Counted from the first letter of the stretch, positions 31,322 to 40,430 are shown. The stretch is 64,000 nt of DNA from Streptomyces actinomycinicus (GCF_016741775.1 NZ_JAERRK010000006.1:310001-374000); one strand, 5' to 3'. The notes: generated by a model not told the origin, from the sequence alone. Numbers and translations are program-made.

Positions 31322-33555
31322 CCACGCACCACGACCCGCCGGCCACCCCGCGGAGCGACACGGGAGGCTGGGTCCCGCCCCGCACCGCGCCGGAACGGCG
31401 TCCCGGGCCCGCCGGGCCCCGGCAGCCGCTGCCGGGCAGACTGTGGCGCGGCCGTCCCGAGGACCCCCGCTGGGTGCGCCCGGCCTTCCTCGGACTGCTG
31501 GCCGCCACCCTGCTGCTCTACCTCCACAACCTCAGCGCCTCCGGCTACGCCAACTCCTTCTACTCGGCCGCCGTCCAGGCGGGCAGCACGTCGTGGAAGG
31601 CGTTCTTCTTCGGTTCGCTGGACGCCGGGAACGCCATCACCGTCGACAAGCCCCCGGCCTCGCTGTGGCCGATGGAACTGTCGGTCCGGGTGTTCGGCCT
31701 CCGCTCGTGGGCGATCCTGGCCCCCGAGGTGCTGATGGGCGTGGCGACCGTCGCCGTCGTGTACGCCGCCGTGCGCCGCCGGTTCAGCCCGGTGGCCGGT
31801 CTGACCGCGGGTGCGGTGCTCGCGCTCACCCCCGTCGCGGCGCTGATGTTCCGGTTCAACAACCCGGACGCCATGCTGGCCCTGCTGATGGCGGTGGCCT
31901 GCTACCTCGTCGTGCGGGCCGTGGAGGACGGCCGCACCAGGTGGCTGGTGTGGGCCGGGCTCGCGATCGGTTTCGCGTTCCTCGCCAAGACCCTGCAGGC
32001 GTTCCTGATCCTGCCGCCGCTGGCGATCGTGTACGCGGTGTGCGCGCCCGTGCCGTGGAGGAAGCGCTTCGGGCAACTGGCCGCGGCGACGCTCGCGCTG
32101 GTCGTCGCGGGCGGCTGGTGGGTCGCGGTCGTCGAGCTGTGGCCGGCTTCCTCCCGCCCGTACATCGGCGGTTCGCAGCACAACAGCTTCCTGGAGCTGA
32201 CCTTCGGCTACAACGGCCTGGGCCGGCTCAACGGTGACGAGACCGGCAGCATGGGCGGCGGTGGCGGCGGAAACGGCGCCGGCCGGTGGGGCGAGACCGG
32301 CTGGGACCGCATGTTCGGCTCCGAGACCGGCGGCCAGGTCTCCTGGCTGCTGCCGGCCGCGCTGATCCTGCTGGCCGCGGGGCTCGTGGCCACCAGGAAG
32401 CTGCGGCGGACCTCCGTCACCCGGGCGTCGTTCCTGGTCTGGGGCGGCTCGCTGCTCATGACCATGGCGGTCTTCAGCTACATGGCGGGGATCTTCCACC
32501 AGTACTACACCGTGGCTCTCGCGCCCTACCTCGCGGCCGTGACCGGCATGGGCGCCGGGCTGCTGTGGGAGAGGCGGCGGCGGCCGTGGGCGTCGATCAC
32601 GCTCGCCGTGTCGGTGGTCGCGGCGGCGGCCTGGGGGTACGTCCTGCTCAACCGCACCCCCGACTACCTGCCCTGGCTGAAGTGGCTGGTCCTGACCGGC
32701 GGACTGGTCGCCGCGTTCGGCCTGGTCTTCGCGGGCCGGATCACCCGGCGACTCGCGCTCGGCGCGGCGGCCGTGGGTCTGGTGGCCGCGCTGGCCGGAC
32801 CGACGGCGTACACCCTGAGCACGCTGCAGGAGGGCCACACGGGCTCGATCGTCACGGCCGGCCCGGCGGGCGCGAGCATGATGGGCGGCCCCGGCGGCGG
32901 CCCCGGCGGTGGCGGCGTGCGCGGCGGCTTCGGCGGCGCGATGCCCAGCCGACAGGGCCAGCAGGGCGGGCAGGGCCAGCAGGGTCAGCAGGGCGGGCTG
33001 GGCGGTCCCGGTGCCGGCTTTCCGGGGGCCGGCGGACCCGGTGGTGGCATGCCGGGCGGGAGCCAGCAGAACGGCAACGGCCCCAGCCAGATGCAGCCCG
33101 GGCAGCAGGGGCGACCGGGCGGGCCGAACGGCAACGGCTTCCCCGGCGGCGGGACGGGCGAGGGCGGCATGGGCGGCTCCGGCGGCCTGCTGAACGGCGC
33201 GAGCGTCTCCGCCGAGGCCCGGAGGCTGCTGGAGAAGAACGCCGCGCGGTACACCTGGGTGGCCGCCTCCGTCGGCAGCCAGAACGCGGCCGGCTACCAA
33301 CTCGCCACGGGCGACCCGGTGATGGCGATCGGCGGCTTCAACGGCACCGACCCGTCCCCGACGCTCGCCCAGTTCAAGAAGTACGTGGCGGAAGGGAAGA
33401 TCCACTACTTCATCGCGGGCGGTGGCGCCGGACCGGGCGGTGGCTCCGGCAGCGGCACAGCCTCCCGGATCAGCTCATGGGTCCAGAGCAACTTCCAGAA
33501 GGTGACGGCCGGTTCGGCAACGTTCTACGACCTCACGCAGAAGGCGTCCGGCTGA
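31318..33555 (+). CDS. ArnT-like GT39/GT-C membrane glycosyltransferase
   Basis: A 745-residue polytopic GT-C protein. The N-terminal loop has the family catalytic stretch (SFYSAAVQAGSTSWKAFFFGSLDAGNAITVDKPPASLWPMEL) with acidic residues. About ten to twelve membrane helices run from residue 55 to 510. Residues about 520-625 are a Gly/Gln/Pro-rich exported linker (many GGPGGG and QGQQGQQ runs), followed by a small folded C-terminal domain (YTWVAASVGSQNAAGYQLATGDPVMAIGGFNGTDPSPTLAQF). It presumably moves a sugar from a polyprenyl carrier made by the upstream GT2 protein onto an envelope acceptor. ATGA overlap with the upstream gene. Confidence 0.88.
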   Translation: MTTHHDPPATPRSDTGGWVPPRTAPERRPGPAGPRQPLPGRLWRGRPEDPRWVRPAFLGLLAATLLLYLHNLSASGYANSFYSAAVQAGSTSWKAFFFGSLDAGNAITVDKPPASLWPMELSVRVFGLRSWAILAPEVLMGVATVAVVYAAVRRRFSPVAGLTAGAVLALTPVAALMFRFNNPDAMLALLMAVACYLVVRAVEDGRTRWLVWAGLAIGFAFLAKTLQAFLILPPLAIVYAVCAPVPWRKRFGQLAAATLALVVAGGWWVAVVELWPASSRPYIGGSQHNSFLELTFGYNGLGRLNGDETGSMGGGGGGNGAGRWGETGWDRMFGSETGGQVSWLLPAALILLAAGLVATRKLRRTSVTRASFLVWGGSLLMTMAVFSYMAGIFHQYYTVALAPYLAAVTGMGAGLLWERRRRPWASITLAVSVVAAAAWGYVLLNRTPDYLPWLKWLVLTGGLVAAFGLVFAGRITRRLALGAAAVGLVAALAGPTAYTLSTLQEGHTGSIVTAGPAGASMMGGPGGGPGGGGVRGGFGGAMPSRQGQQGGQGQQGQQGGLGGPGAGFPGAGGPGGGMPGGSQQNGNGPSQMQPGQQGRPGGPNGNGFPGGGTGEGGMGGSGGLLNGASVSAEARRLLEKNAARYTWVAASVGSQNAAGYQLATGDPVMAIGGFNGTDPSPTLAQFKKYVAEGKIHYFIAGGGAGPGGGSGSGTASRISSWVQSNFQKVTAGSATFYDLTQKASG

Positions 33556-33579
33556 CGCGGTGGCCCGGAAAACCGTGTT

Positions 33580-33611
33580 GTACACCGTATAGCTGTCGCT
33601 ATACGGTGTAC
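33580..33611. promoter_or_regulatory. TetR-type operator overlapping the MFS promoter
   Basis: 13-bp inverted arms (GTACACCGTATAG and CTATACGGTGTAC) with a 6-nt spacer. The right arm ends 3 bp before the MFS start codon, so the promoter must overlap or lie within the operator. The downstream TetR protein is the likely ligand-responsive binder. Confidence 0.85.
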
Positions 33612-33614
33612 GGC

Positions 33615-35000
33615 ATGTCTGGCCCCCAAGGTCATCCCCAGCGCTGGCTGATCCTCGGCGTCATCTGCCTCGCGCAGCTCACCGTGCTGCTCGACAACAC
33701 CGTCCTGAACGTGGCCATCCCCTCGCTCACCCGCGAACTGCACGCAGACACCTCCGACATCCAGTGGATGATCAACGCCTACTCGCTGGTGCAGTCCGGC
33801 CTGCTGCTCAGCGCGGGCAGCGCCGCCGACCGCTACGGACGCAAGAAGATGCTGCTCACCGGGCTCACCCTGTTCGGCATCGGCTCGCTCGTCGCCGGGC
33901 TCGCCGGTACCACCGGCCGGCTGATCGCCGCCCGGGCCGGGATGGGCATCGGCGGCGCGCTGCTGATGACCACCACGCTGGCCGTGGCGATGCAGATCTT
34001 CGCGCCCGAAGAGCAGCCCAAGGCGATCGGCATCTGGAGCGCGGTCAACGCGCTGGGCTTCGCCGGCGGACCGCTGATCGGCGGCTTCGTGCTCGACCAC
34101 TTCTGGTGGGGCGCGATCTTCCTGATCAACCTGCCGGTCGCGGCACTCGGCCTGATCGCCGTGGCGGTCCTCGTACCCGAGTCGAAGCACCGTCGCGGCG
34201 ACCGCCCGGATCTGCTCGGCGCCCTGCTGTCCACCATCGGCATGGCCGCGCTGGTCTACGCGATCATCTCCGGGCCCGGGCACGGCTGGACGTCGGCGCG
34301 TGTGCTCGCCTCCGCGGCCGTCGCGGTGCTGGTCCTCGGGTGCTTCGCGTGGTGGGAGAGCCGGGTGGACGAGCCGATGCTCGACCTCCACTTCTTCCGG
34401 GACCGGCGGTTCACGGGCGCGGTCGCCGGCGCGGTGCTCATCACCTTCGGCATGGGCGGCGCGCTGTTCCTGCTGACGCAGCACCTGCAGTCCGTACTCG
34501 GCTACGAGCCGCTGGAGGCCGGTCTGCGCACGGCGCCGCTGGCGTTGACGGTGGTGGTGCTCAACTTCACCGGGTTGTCGGCGAAGTGGTCGGCACGGCT
34601 GGGCACGCCGGTGTCGATCGCGCTGGGCATGGTGGTGATGGCCGCGGGCCTGGTGTGCATCGCGGAGGTGGACCCGGGGGGTTACGCGGGCACGCTGCTC
34701 GGACTGGTGCTGATCGGTGCGGGGTGCGCTGTCGCGAACCCGGCGATGGCACACGCCGTCATGAGCGCGATCCCTCCGGAGAAGGCCGGGGTGGGGGCCG
34801 GCGTCAACGGCACCCTCGCCGAGTTCGGCAACGGTCTCGGTGTGGCCGTCCTGGGGGCCGTCCTCAGCTCTTCCGTGGCGTCCGGGAAGTCGTTGTCGGC
34901 CGGTCTGGGAACGGGACAGCTGGTCGGGGCCGTCGCCGTGCTCCTGGGCGGGCTGCTGGCCGCGGGGCTTCTCCGGCGGGCGGAGCGGGTGTCCGCCTAG
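33615..35000 (+). CDS. MFS drug transporter, DHA2 family
   Basis: A 461-residue transporter with 14 predicted helices, of the EmrB/QacA drug:H+ antiporter type. Motif A is present (AGSAADRYGRKKMLLTG), and so are the early LLDNTVLNVAIPSL motif D1 and the antiporter motif C-like GFAGGPLIGGFV. No ribosome binding site is visible, and the operator ends 3 bp before ATG, so the mRNA is probably leaderless. It is transcribed together with the TetR gene 58 bp downstream. Substrate unknown; the inducer is probably the exported compound. Confidence 0.92.
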   Translation: MSGPQGHPQRWLILGVICLAQLTVLLDNTVLNVAIPSLTRELHADTSDIQWMINAYSLVQSGLLLSAGSAADRYGRKKMLLTGLTLFGIGSLVAGLAGTTGRLIAARAGMGIGGALLMTTTLAVAMQIFAPEEQPKAIGIWSAVNALGFAGGPLIGGFVLDHFWWGAIFLINLPVAALGLIAVAVLVPESKHRRGDRPDLLGALLSTIGMAALVYAIISGPGHGWTSARVLASAAVAVLVLGCFAWWESRVDEPMLDLHFFRDRRFTGAVAGAVLITFGMGGALFLLTQHLQSVLGYEPLEAGLRTAPLALTVVVLNFTGLSAKWSARLGTPVSIALGMVVMAAGLVCIAEVDPGGYAGTLLGLVLIGAGCAVANPAMAHAVMSAIPPEKAGVGAGVNGTLAEFGNGLGVAVLGAVLSSSVASGKSLSAGLGTGQLVGAVAVLLGGLLAAGLLRRAERVSA

Positions 35001-35058
35001 GAGCCCGGCCGCGGCCCTAGCATCTTCAGCAGCGATCGGAATCGAGGAAGGGCCGCCG

Positions 35059-35817
35059 GTGACGAAGCAGGCAGGTCGGTCGGCGCGGGCCAGTGTGTGG
35101 CTGGTGGGCAAGGACCGGCGGGGCGGGCGCAGTGCGCAGCCGTCCGGGCTGGACCGGGAGCGGATCACCGAGGCTTCCGTACGGCTGCTGGACGCCGAGG
35201 GGCTGGCGAAGTTCTCCATGCGGCGGCTGGCGGCCGAGCTGAACGTCACCGCGATGTCCCTGTACTGGTACGTCGACACCAAGGACGACCTGCTCGAACT
35301 CGCCCTGGACGCGACGTACGCCGAGCTGCGGCTGCCCGATCCGGAGGACGCCGGCGAGGACTGGCGCGAGCAGCTGCGGGAGCTGGCCACCGCCTACCGG
35401 GGGTTGCTGGTCCGCCATCCCTGGCTGTCGCCGCTGGCCGGGCGCTATCTCAACATCGGCCCGAACTCGGTCGCCTTCTCCCGCGTGGTCCAGCAGGTCA
35501 TCGGCCGGGCGGGGCTGCCCGCGCACGGGGTGACCGGGGCGATCGCGGCCGTCTTCGAGTTCGTGTACGGCTACGGCACGATCGAGGGGCACTTCCTCGG
35601 CCGGATCGCGGACACCGGGCTGAGCCCGGAGGAGTACTTCGAGCAGGCGATGTCGACGGTGGCCGAGGTGCCGGGGACCGCCGAGGTCATGAAGGAGTCC
35701 CAGGACCTCATGGCGGCCCGCGGCGGCGACACGGTGGCCGAGATGCTGAACCGCGACTTCACCTTCGCCCTGGACCTGCTGATCGCGGGCATCGAGGCGA
35801 TGGTTGCCCGCGGCTGA
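35059..35817 (+). CDS. TetR-family regulator (TetR_C1 type)
   Basis: 252 residues. The helix-turn-helix lies at about residues 35-80 (LDRERITEASVRLLDAEGLAKFSMRRLAAELNVTAMSLYWYVDTKDDLLELALD), the classical TetR form with LYWYV. The C-terminal ligand domain resembles TetR class proteins (LLVRHPWLSPLAGRYLNIGPNSVAFSRVVQQVIGRAGLP, FEFVYGYGTIEGHFLG). GTG start after GAGGAAGGG. It lies in the same transcript as the MFS pump behind the operator at 33580, so it most likely represses itself and the pump. Confidence 0.92.
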   Translation: MTKQAGRSARASVWLVGKDRRGGRSAQPSGLDRERITEASVRLLDAEGLAKFSMRRLAAELNVTAMSLYWYVDTKDDLLELALDATYAELRLPDPEDAGEDWREQLRELATAYRGLLVRHPWLSPLAGRYLNIGPNSVAFSRVVQQVIGRAGLPAHGVTGAIAAVFEFVYGYGTIEGHFLGRIADTGLSPEEYFEQAMSTVAEVPGTAEVMKESQDLMAARGGDTVAEMLNRDFTFALDLLIAGIEAMVARG

Positions 35818-35838
35818 CCGCCGCCGCCCGGCAGCCGG

Positions 35839-36312
35839 CTACCGCTCCTCGGTCGCGAGCCGTGCCGGGAAACCTCCGGTGGCGACCGGCCCCCAGCGTT
35901 CCGGTGTCACGCGGATGATCGACTTGCCTTGCTTGACCATGGCCGCGCGGTACTCGTCCCAGTCGGGGTGTTCGCCGGCGATGTTGCGGTAGTACTCGAC
36001 CAGCGGTTCCACGGAGTCGGGTGAGTCGATGACCTCGGCGGTGCCGTCGATCTGGACCCAGGGGCCGTTCCAGTCGTCGCTGAGGACGACCAGGGCGACC
36101 CGGGCGTCACGCCGGGCGTTGCGGGTCTTGGCCCGCTCGGGGTAGGTGGAGACGACGATCCGCCCCGAGTCGTCCACCCCGCAGGTCAGCGGCGACGCCT
36201 GCGGGGAACCGTCGGCCCGGCGGGTGAGGAGCAGGGCCCGGTGCCGGGGCCGTACGAACTCCAGCAGCTCGTCCAGCGACACACGGGTGTTGGTAGCGAT
36301 GTTCGGTGCCAT
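35839..36312 (-). CDS. PPOX-class F420-dependent oxidoreductase
   Basis: A 157-residue split-barrel flavin/F420-binding protein. It carries LLTRRADGSPQASPLTCGVDDSGRIVVSTYPERAKTRNARRDARVALVVL, the standard strand pattern, and VQIDGTAEVIDSPDSVEPLVEYYRNIAGEHPDWDEYRAAMVKQGKSIIRVTPERWGPV. The family (pyridoxamine-5'-phosphate-oxidase-like) in actinobacteria commonly uses F420 or binds heme or biliverdin; the cofactor here is inferred. It is convergent with the TetR gene and close to the YceI gene on the same strand (63 bp). Confidence 0.88.
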   Translation of the reverse strand: MAPNIATNTRVSLDELLEFVRPRHRALLLTRRADGSPQASPLTCGVDDSGRIVVSTYPERAKTRNARRDARVALVVLSDDWNGPWVQIDGTAEVIDSPDSVEPLVEYYRNIAGEHPDWDEYRAAMVKQGKSIIRVTPERWGPVATGGFPARLATEER

Positions 36313-36375
36313 GCCGGCACCCTAGGGGGAAAGGGGGCCGCCCATCCTGACCCTGCTGAGGACACCGACCGGGTG

Positions 36376-37197
36376 TCAGGCCGCCGGCAGCGAGTCGCCC
36401 TGCACCGCCTGGATGTCCAGCTCCACCTTCAGCGTCGTGCCGATGGCGGCGATGCCGGCCTGGAGGACCTGGTTGTAGTTCATGGCGAAGTCCTCCCGCT
36501 GCAGTTCGGCGGTCGCGCGGAACGCGGCCCGGGTGCCGCCCCACGGGTCCGCTCCGGTGCCCAGGTAGGCGAGGTCCAGGTCGACGGGGCGTACGACGCC
36601 GTGCAGGGACAGCTCGCCGTGCACCGTCCAGCGGTCCGAACCGGCGGCCGTCACGCCCGTCGAACGGTAGGTGATCTCGGGGTGCCGCTCCACGTCGAGG
36701 AAGTCCGCGGACTTCAGGTGGGTGTCGCGCATGCCGTTGCCCGTGTCGACGGAGGCCGCCCAGATCACCGCCTCCACCCGGGACTTGGTGACATCGTCCG
36801 GCGCGATCTCGATCGTGCCGCCGAACTCGGTGAACCGGCCGTGCACGCTGGAGATCCCCAGGTGCTGGGCGACCGCGGCGACGGAGGAGTGCACCGGGTC
36901 GATGGTCCACGGGCCGGGCGGCGGCAGCTCGGTGCCGCCCTGCCGGGCCAGCGTCACCGTGCCGGCCTCGGCCCGGCCGCTCGCGGTGACGATCGCGCTC
37001 GACGCGGCGGGCGCGTACCCGACGGCGGTCACGATGACGGTGTACGCGCCCGGCGCCAGCTCGGTGGTGTCCCGTACGGCCCCTTCGGTGTCCGCCTCGG
37101 CCCGCAGCACCTGCGTACCGGTCATGTCGGTCACCGTGACGACCGCGTGCGACACGGCCCACCCGTCCCGCGTACGGATCCTCGCGGTCAGTCCCAT
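36376..37197 (-). CDS. YceI protein with N-terminal beta-sandwich repeat
   Basis: 273 residues. Residues 1-88 are a carboxypeptidase-regulatory/CNA-B-like sandwich (ARIRTRDGWAVSHAVVTVTDMTGTQVL, ELAPGAYTVIVTAVGYAPA). Residues 95-270 are a YceI lipocalin-like barrel that binds polyisoprenoids (WTIDPVHSSVAAVAQHLGISSVHGRFTEFGGTIEI, FLDVERHPEITYRS, HGVVRPVDLDLAYLG). There is no signal peptide, so the protein is probably cytoplasmic. GGGAGA precedes the ATG. The same sandwich type occurs three times at the C-terminus of the MFS protein encoded just upstream, which links the two proteins. Confidence 0.9.
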   Translation of the reverse strand: MGLTARIRTRDGWAVSHAVVTVTDMTGTQVLRAEADTEGAVRDTTELAPGAYTVIVTAVGYAPAASSAIVTASGRAEAGTVTLARQGGTELPPPGPWTIDPVHSSVAAVAQHLGISSVHGRFTEFGGTIEIAPDDVTKSRVEAVIWAASVDTGNGMRDTHLKSADFLDVERHPEITYRSTGVTAAGSDRWTVHGELSLHGVVRPVDLDLAYLGTGADPWGGTRAAFRATAELQREDFAMNYNQVLQAGIAAIGTTLKVELDIQAVQGDSLPAA

Positions 37198-37240
37198 CCC
37201 GTTTTCTCCCTGGAAAAGCTCAAAAATTGGTCGTATGAGA

Positions 37241-37293
37241 CCGGCCCGCGGCGGGCGCGCCCTCCGCTCAAGGCGCGCGCCGCCACGGGCCGG
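37241..37293 (-). terminator. Large hairpin between MFS and YceI genes
   Basis: Arms of about 20 bp (CCGGCCCGCGGCGGGCGCGCC with GGCGCGCGCCGCCACGGGCCGG, one bulge) and a 9-10-nt loop. It starts 8 bp after the MFS stop. It may terminate or process the MFS transcript and reduce read-through into the YceI gene. Confidence 0.7.
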
Positions 37294-37300
37294 GGTGTGA

Positions 37301-39865
37301 CTACTCGCCGGGGTGGGCGAGTTCGATGTCGTGGCCGTCGACTCCGGGGCCGGCGACGGTCAGCGCGGTGGCCACCGGCGGGTAGCCGGTCGCGATGACG
37401 GTGTACTCGCCGCCGTTCAGGTCGGTGAAGGCGTACGCCCCGTCCGTACCGGTGGTGGCCGTGCCGACGACGTTGCCCGCCTGGTCGACCAGGGTCACCC
37501 GGGCGTCGGCCAGCGGACCGTGCGGGGCGCGGACGACCCCCTGGAGCCGGGCACCGGCGTCCAGGTCGACCTCGATCCGGGTCACGCCGGTGGCGCCGAC
37601 CTCGACCGGCAGGGCCCGCGGCCGGAACCCGCTCGCGTTGACCGCGACGGTCACCGTGCCCGGCACCAGGTCGGTGAGGACGAAGCCGCCCTGCTCGCCG
37701 GTGGCGGCGGTGGCCAGCAGGTCACCGCGCACATCGGTGACGATCACCATGGCGTCCTTGACCGGCAGCGCGCTCCCCGCGGCCCGGACCACACCGGTCA
37801 GCCCGCTCGTGCCGCTGAGCAGGATGTCGTACGACAGCGGTTCCTCGCCCACGACGACGGTGGAGGCCTGCGGCTGGTAGCCGTCGGCGGCGGCGATCAG
37901 GACGTACGAGCCGGTGCCGGGGGCGGCCAGCGCGTAGGAACCGTCGGGCTGGGTGACCGAGCGGCCCAGCTGGCGGCCGGACAGCGAGATCAGGGTGACC
38001 GCGGCCTGCCCGACCGGGGCGCTCTCGGCGCCGCGGACGTAGCCGTGCACCGGGGTGCCGCCTGCCGTGCCGGGACCGGCGACGGTGGCGACGGCGGTGA
38101 GCTGCGTGCCCGCCTCCGCCGCGGTGCCGTCCTCGCCGGCCACGGGAGCGGCCCAGGCGGGCACCCGCTCCGGCGCCGGGACGGCGTCCTGCGTGGCGCC
38201 CGGCTGCTCGGCCGGGGACTGGGCCTCGGCGACGGCGGGCGCGGCGGCGGGGTCGGTCACCGGGGCCGTGCCGTCGGCGGCCTGGGCCAGCGCACCCTTG
38301 GTCTTCAGCGGGACTTCCTTGATGAACAGCGTGATCAGGAAGGCGACGGCCGCGAGGGCGCCCGCGATCATGAAGACGTCGGCGATGCCGTGGCCGTACG
38401 CGCTCTCCAGCAGCGTCCGGATGGGCTTCGGGAGCGCGTCCATGTCCGGGATGCTGTCGGTGGAGCCCGAGCCGCCGGCCAGGGCCTTCTGGTACTTGGG
38501 GCTCAGGGCCGAGACGCCGTCCTCGACGTAGTGCGTGATCCGGCGGGACATCACCGCGCCCAGGGCGGAGACGCCGACCGCGCCACCGAGGGAGCGGAAG
38601 AAGGTGACCGTGGAGCTGGCCGAGCCGAGGTCGGACGGCGCCACCTGGTTCTGCGTGGCGAGGACCAGGTTCTGCATCATCATGCCGATGCCGAGACCCA
38701 GCAGGGCCATCCAGATGGCCATCTTCCAGTAGTCGGTGTCGTAGCGCAGGCTGCCGAGCATCCCCAGGCCGGCCGTCACCAGCAGGCCACCGCCGACCAG
38801 CCATGCCTTCCAGCGGCCGGTGCGGGTGATGAACTGGCCGGAGACGGTGGAGGAGACGAACAGGCCGCCGATCATCGGGATCGTCAGCACGCCGGACATC
38901 GTCGGGGACTCGTCCCGGGCGAGCTGGAAGTACTGGCTGAAGAACACGGTGCCGGAGAACATCGCGACACCGACGAACAGCGAGGCCAGCGAGGCCAGCG
39001 TGATCGTGCGGTTCCTGAACAGGCGCAGCGGGATGATCGGCTCGCTCGCCCTGGACTCGACGAGCACGAACAGCACGCCGAGGACGATCGAACCGCCGAC
39101 CATCGCGTAGGTCTGCCAGGACAGCCAGTCGTACTTGTCACCGGCGAAGGTGACCCAGATCAGCAGCAGCGAGACGGCGGCCGAGATGAGGAACGCGCCG
39201 CCCCAGTCGACCTTGACCTCCCGCTTGACCACGGGCAGGTGCAGGGTCTTCTGCAGCACGAACAGGGCGATGACGGCGAAGGGGACACCGACGTAGAAGC
39301 ACCAGCGCCAGCCCAGCCATGAGGTGTCGGTGATGACACCGCCGAGCAGCGGGCCGCCGACGGTGGCGACGGCGAACGTGGCACCCAGGTAGCCGGAGTA
39401 ACGGCCGCGCTCACGCGGGGAGATCATCGCCGCCATGACGATCTGCGCCAGGGCGGACAGGCCGCCGACGCCGATGCCCTGGAACACCCGGAAGGTGATG
39501 AGCATGCCGGGGTTCTGCGACAGGCCGGCCGCCATCGAGGCGACCACGTAGATGACGAGGGCTATCTGGACGAGCGCCTTCTTGCTGTACAGGTCGGCGA
39601 GCTTGCCCCACAGGGGAGTGGCCGCGGTCATCGACAGCAGGGCGGCGGTGACCACCCAGGTGTAGGCGGACTGACCGCCGCCGAGATCGCCGATGATCTC
39701 CGGCAGGGCGTTGGAGACGATCGTGGACGACAGGATCGCCACGAACATGCCGAGCAGCAGCCCGGAGAGGGCCTCCATGATCTGCCGGTGCGTCATCGGG
39801 GCGTGACCTGTGCCTCCCCCGTGCTTGGCGTGAGCCCGCACACCGGCTGGTGTGGTCGTTGCCAT
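37301..39865 (-). CDS. DHA2 MFS transporter fused to three beta-sandwich repeats
   Basis: 854 residues. Residues 20-530 are a 14-helix EmrB/QacA-type drug:H+ antiporter (LLLGMFVAILSSTIVSNALPEI, TPLWGKLADLYSKKALVQ, TVGGPLLGGVITD). A Pro/Ala-rich spacer follows, then three carboxypeptidase-regulatory-like domains at about 605-850 (units beginning HGYVRGAESAPVGQAAVTLIS, TGVVRAAGSALPVKDAMVIVT and QGVVRAPHGPLADARVTLV). With 14 helices the C-terminus should be cytoplasmic, an unusual place for such domains. AAGGAAGCCC precedes the ATG. It lies 13 bp after the MarR gene and is surely co-transcribed with it. Confidence 0.9.
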   Translation of the reverse strand: MATTTPAGVRAHAKHGGGTGHAPMTHRQIMEALSGLLLGMFVAILSSTIVSNALPEIIGDLGGGQSAYTWVVTAALLSMTAATPLWGKLADLYSKKALVQIALVIYVVASMAAGLSQNPGMLITFRVFQGIGVGGLSALAQIVMAAMISPRERGRYSGYLGATFAVATVGGPLLGGVITDTSWLGWRWCFYVGVPFAVIALFVLQKTLHLPVVKREVKVDWGGAFLISAAVSLLLIWVTFAGDKYDWLSWQTYAMVGGSIVLGVLFVLVESRASEPIIPLRLFRNRTITLASLASLFVGVAMFSGTVFFSQYFQLARDESPTMSGVLTIPMIGGLFVSSTVSGQFITRTGRWKAWLVGGGLLVTAGLGMLGSLRYDTDYWKMAIWMALLGLGIGMMMQNLVLATQNQVAPSDLGSASSTVTFFRSLGGAVGVSALGAVMSRRITHYVEDGVSALSPKYQKALAGGSGSTDSIPDMDALPKPIRTLLESAYGHGIADVFMIAGALAAVAFLITLFIKEVPLKTKGALAQAADGTAPVTDPAAAPAVAEAQSPAEQPGATQDAVPAPERVPAWAAPVAGEDGTAAEAGTQLTAVATVAGPGTAGGTPVHGYVRGAESAPVGQAAVTLISLSGRQLGRSVTQPDGSYALAAPGTGSYVLIAAADGYQPQASTVVVGEEPLSYDILLSGTSGLTGVVRAAGSALPVKDAMVIVTDVRGDLLATAATGEQGGFVLTDLVPGTVTVAVNASGFRPRALPVEVGATGVTRIEVDLDAGARLQGVVRAPHGPLADARVTLVDQAGNVVGTATTGTDGAYAFTDLNGGEYTVIATGYPPVATALTVAGPGVDGHDIELAHPGE

Positions 39866-39878
39866 GGGCTTCCTTCTC

Positions 39879-40373
39879 TTACGTGCTTGCGGGTGTACGG
39901 GTGGTCTCTTCGAGTACGGGGGCGGGCAGCCGGAGCGGGGCGGAGCGGCAGTCGCCGAAGGAATCGCGCAGGCGCGTCATCAGCCGGATCAGCTGGCCGA
40001 CCTCCTCGTCGGTCCAGTCGGCCAGCCGCTCGGCCAGCAGCCGCGTGGTCCGCCGGGACAGCTCGACGAGCTGCTCCAGGCCCTCGGGTGTCAGCCGCAG
40101 GATGCGTGAGCGCTTGTCCGCGGGGTCCGGGTGCCGCTCGATCCAGCCGCGTGCGGCGACGTGCGCGACATGCCGGCTGGTCACCGACATGTCCACGGCG
40201 AGCAGCTCGGCGAGCTTGCTCATGCGCATGTCGCCGTGGCGGCCGAGCAGGGTCAGCACGGCTGCCGAGCCGGCCGGACAGTCGGGCGGCAGGATCCGCC
40301 CCATGTCCCGTTTCACCGCTCCGACGGCGCTGAGCTGACGCGCCAGCTCCTCGAACTGCGCCTGCTCGGCCAT
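39879..40373 (-). CDS. MarR-family regulator
   Basis: 164 residues from ATG 40373, preceded by GGGAGGTGTG. The winged helix is clear: LLGRHGDMRMSKLAELLAVDMSVTSRHVAHVAARGWIERHPDPADKRSRILRLTPEGLEQL, including the DPADKR wing. N- and C-terminal helices give the dimer interface. It is the first gene of the operon with the MFS-fusion transporter. Two TTGC-N5-GCAA boxes just upstream are the probable operators, so autoregulation with the pump is expected. Confidence 0.92.
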   Translation of the reverse strand: MAEQAQFEELARQLSAVGAVKRDMGRILPPDCPAGSAAVLTLLGRHGDMRMSKLAELLAVDMSVTSRHVAHVAARGWIERHPDPADKRSRILRLTPEGLEQLVELSRRTTRLLAERLADWTDEEVGQLIRLMTRLRDSFGDCRSAPLRLPAPVLEETTRTPAST

Positions 40374-40389
40374 CACACCTCCCGTATCG

Positions 40390-40430
40390 TTGCTTGGGGC
40401 AACCATAGGCTGCTTGGTTGCTGCAGGCAA
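40390..40430. promoter_or_regulatory. Two MarR-type operator boxes
   Basis: TTGC-TTGGG-GCAA (40390-40402) and TTGC-TGCAG-GCAA (40418-40430) share the same inverted half-sites and lie 28 bp apart centre to centre, 17 bp upstream of the MarR start. A looser GCAA cluster follows at 40455-40480. Confidence 0.75.
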
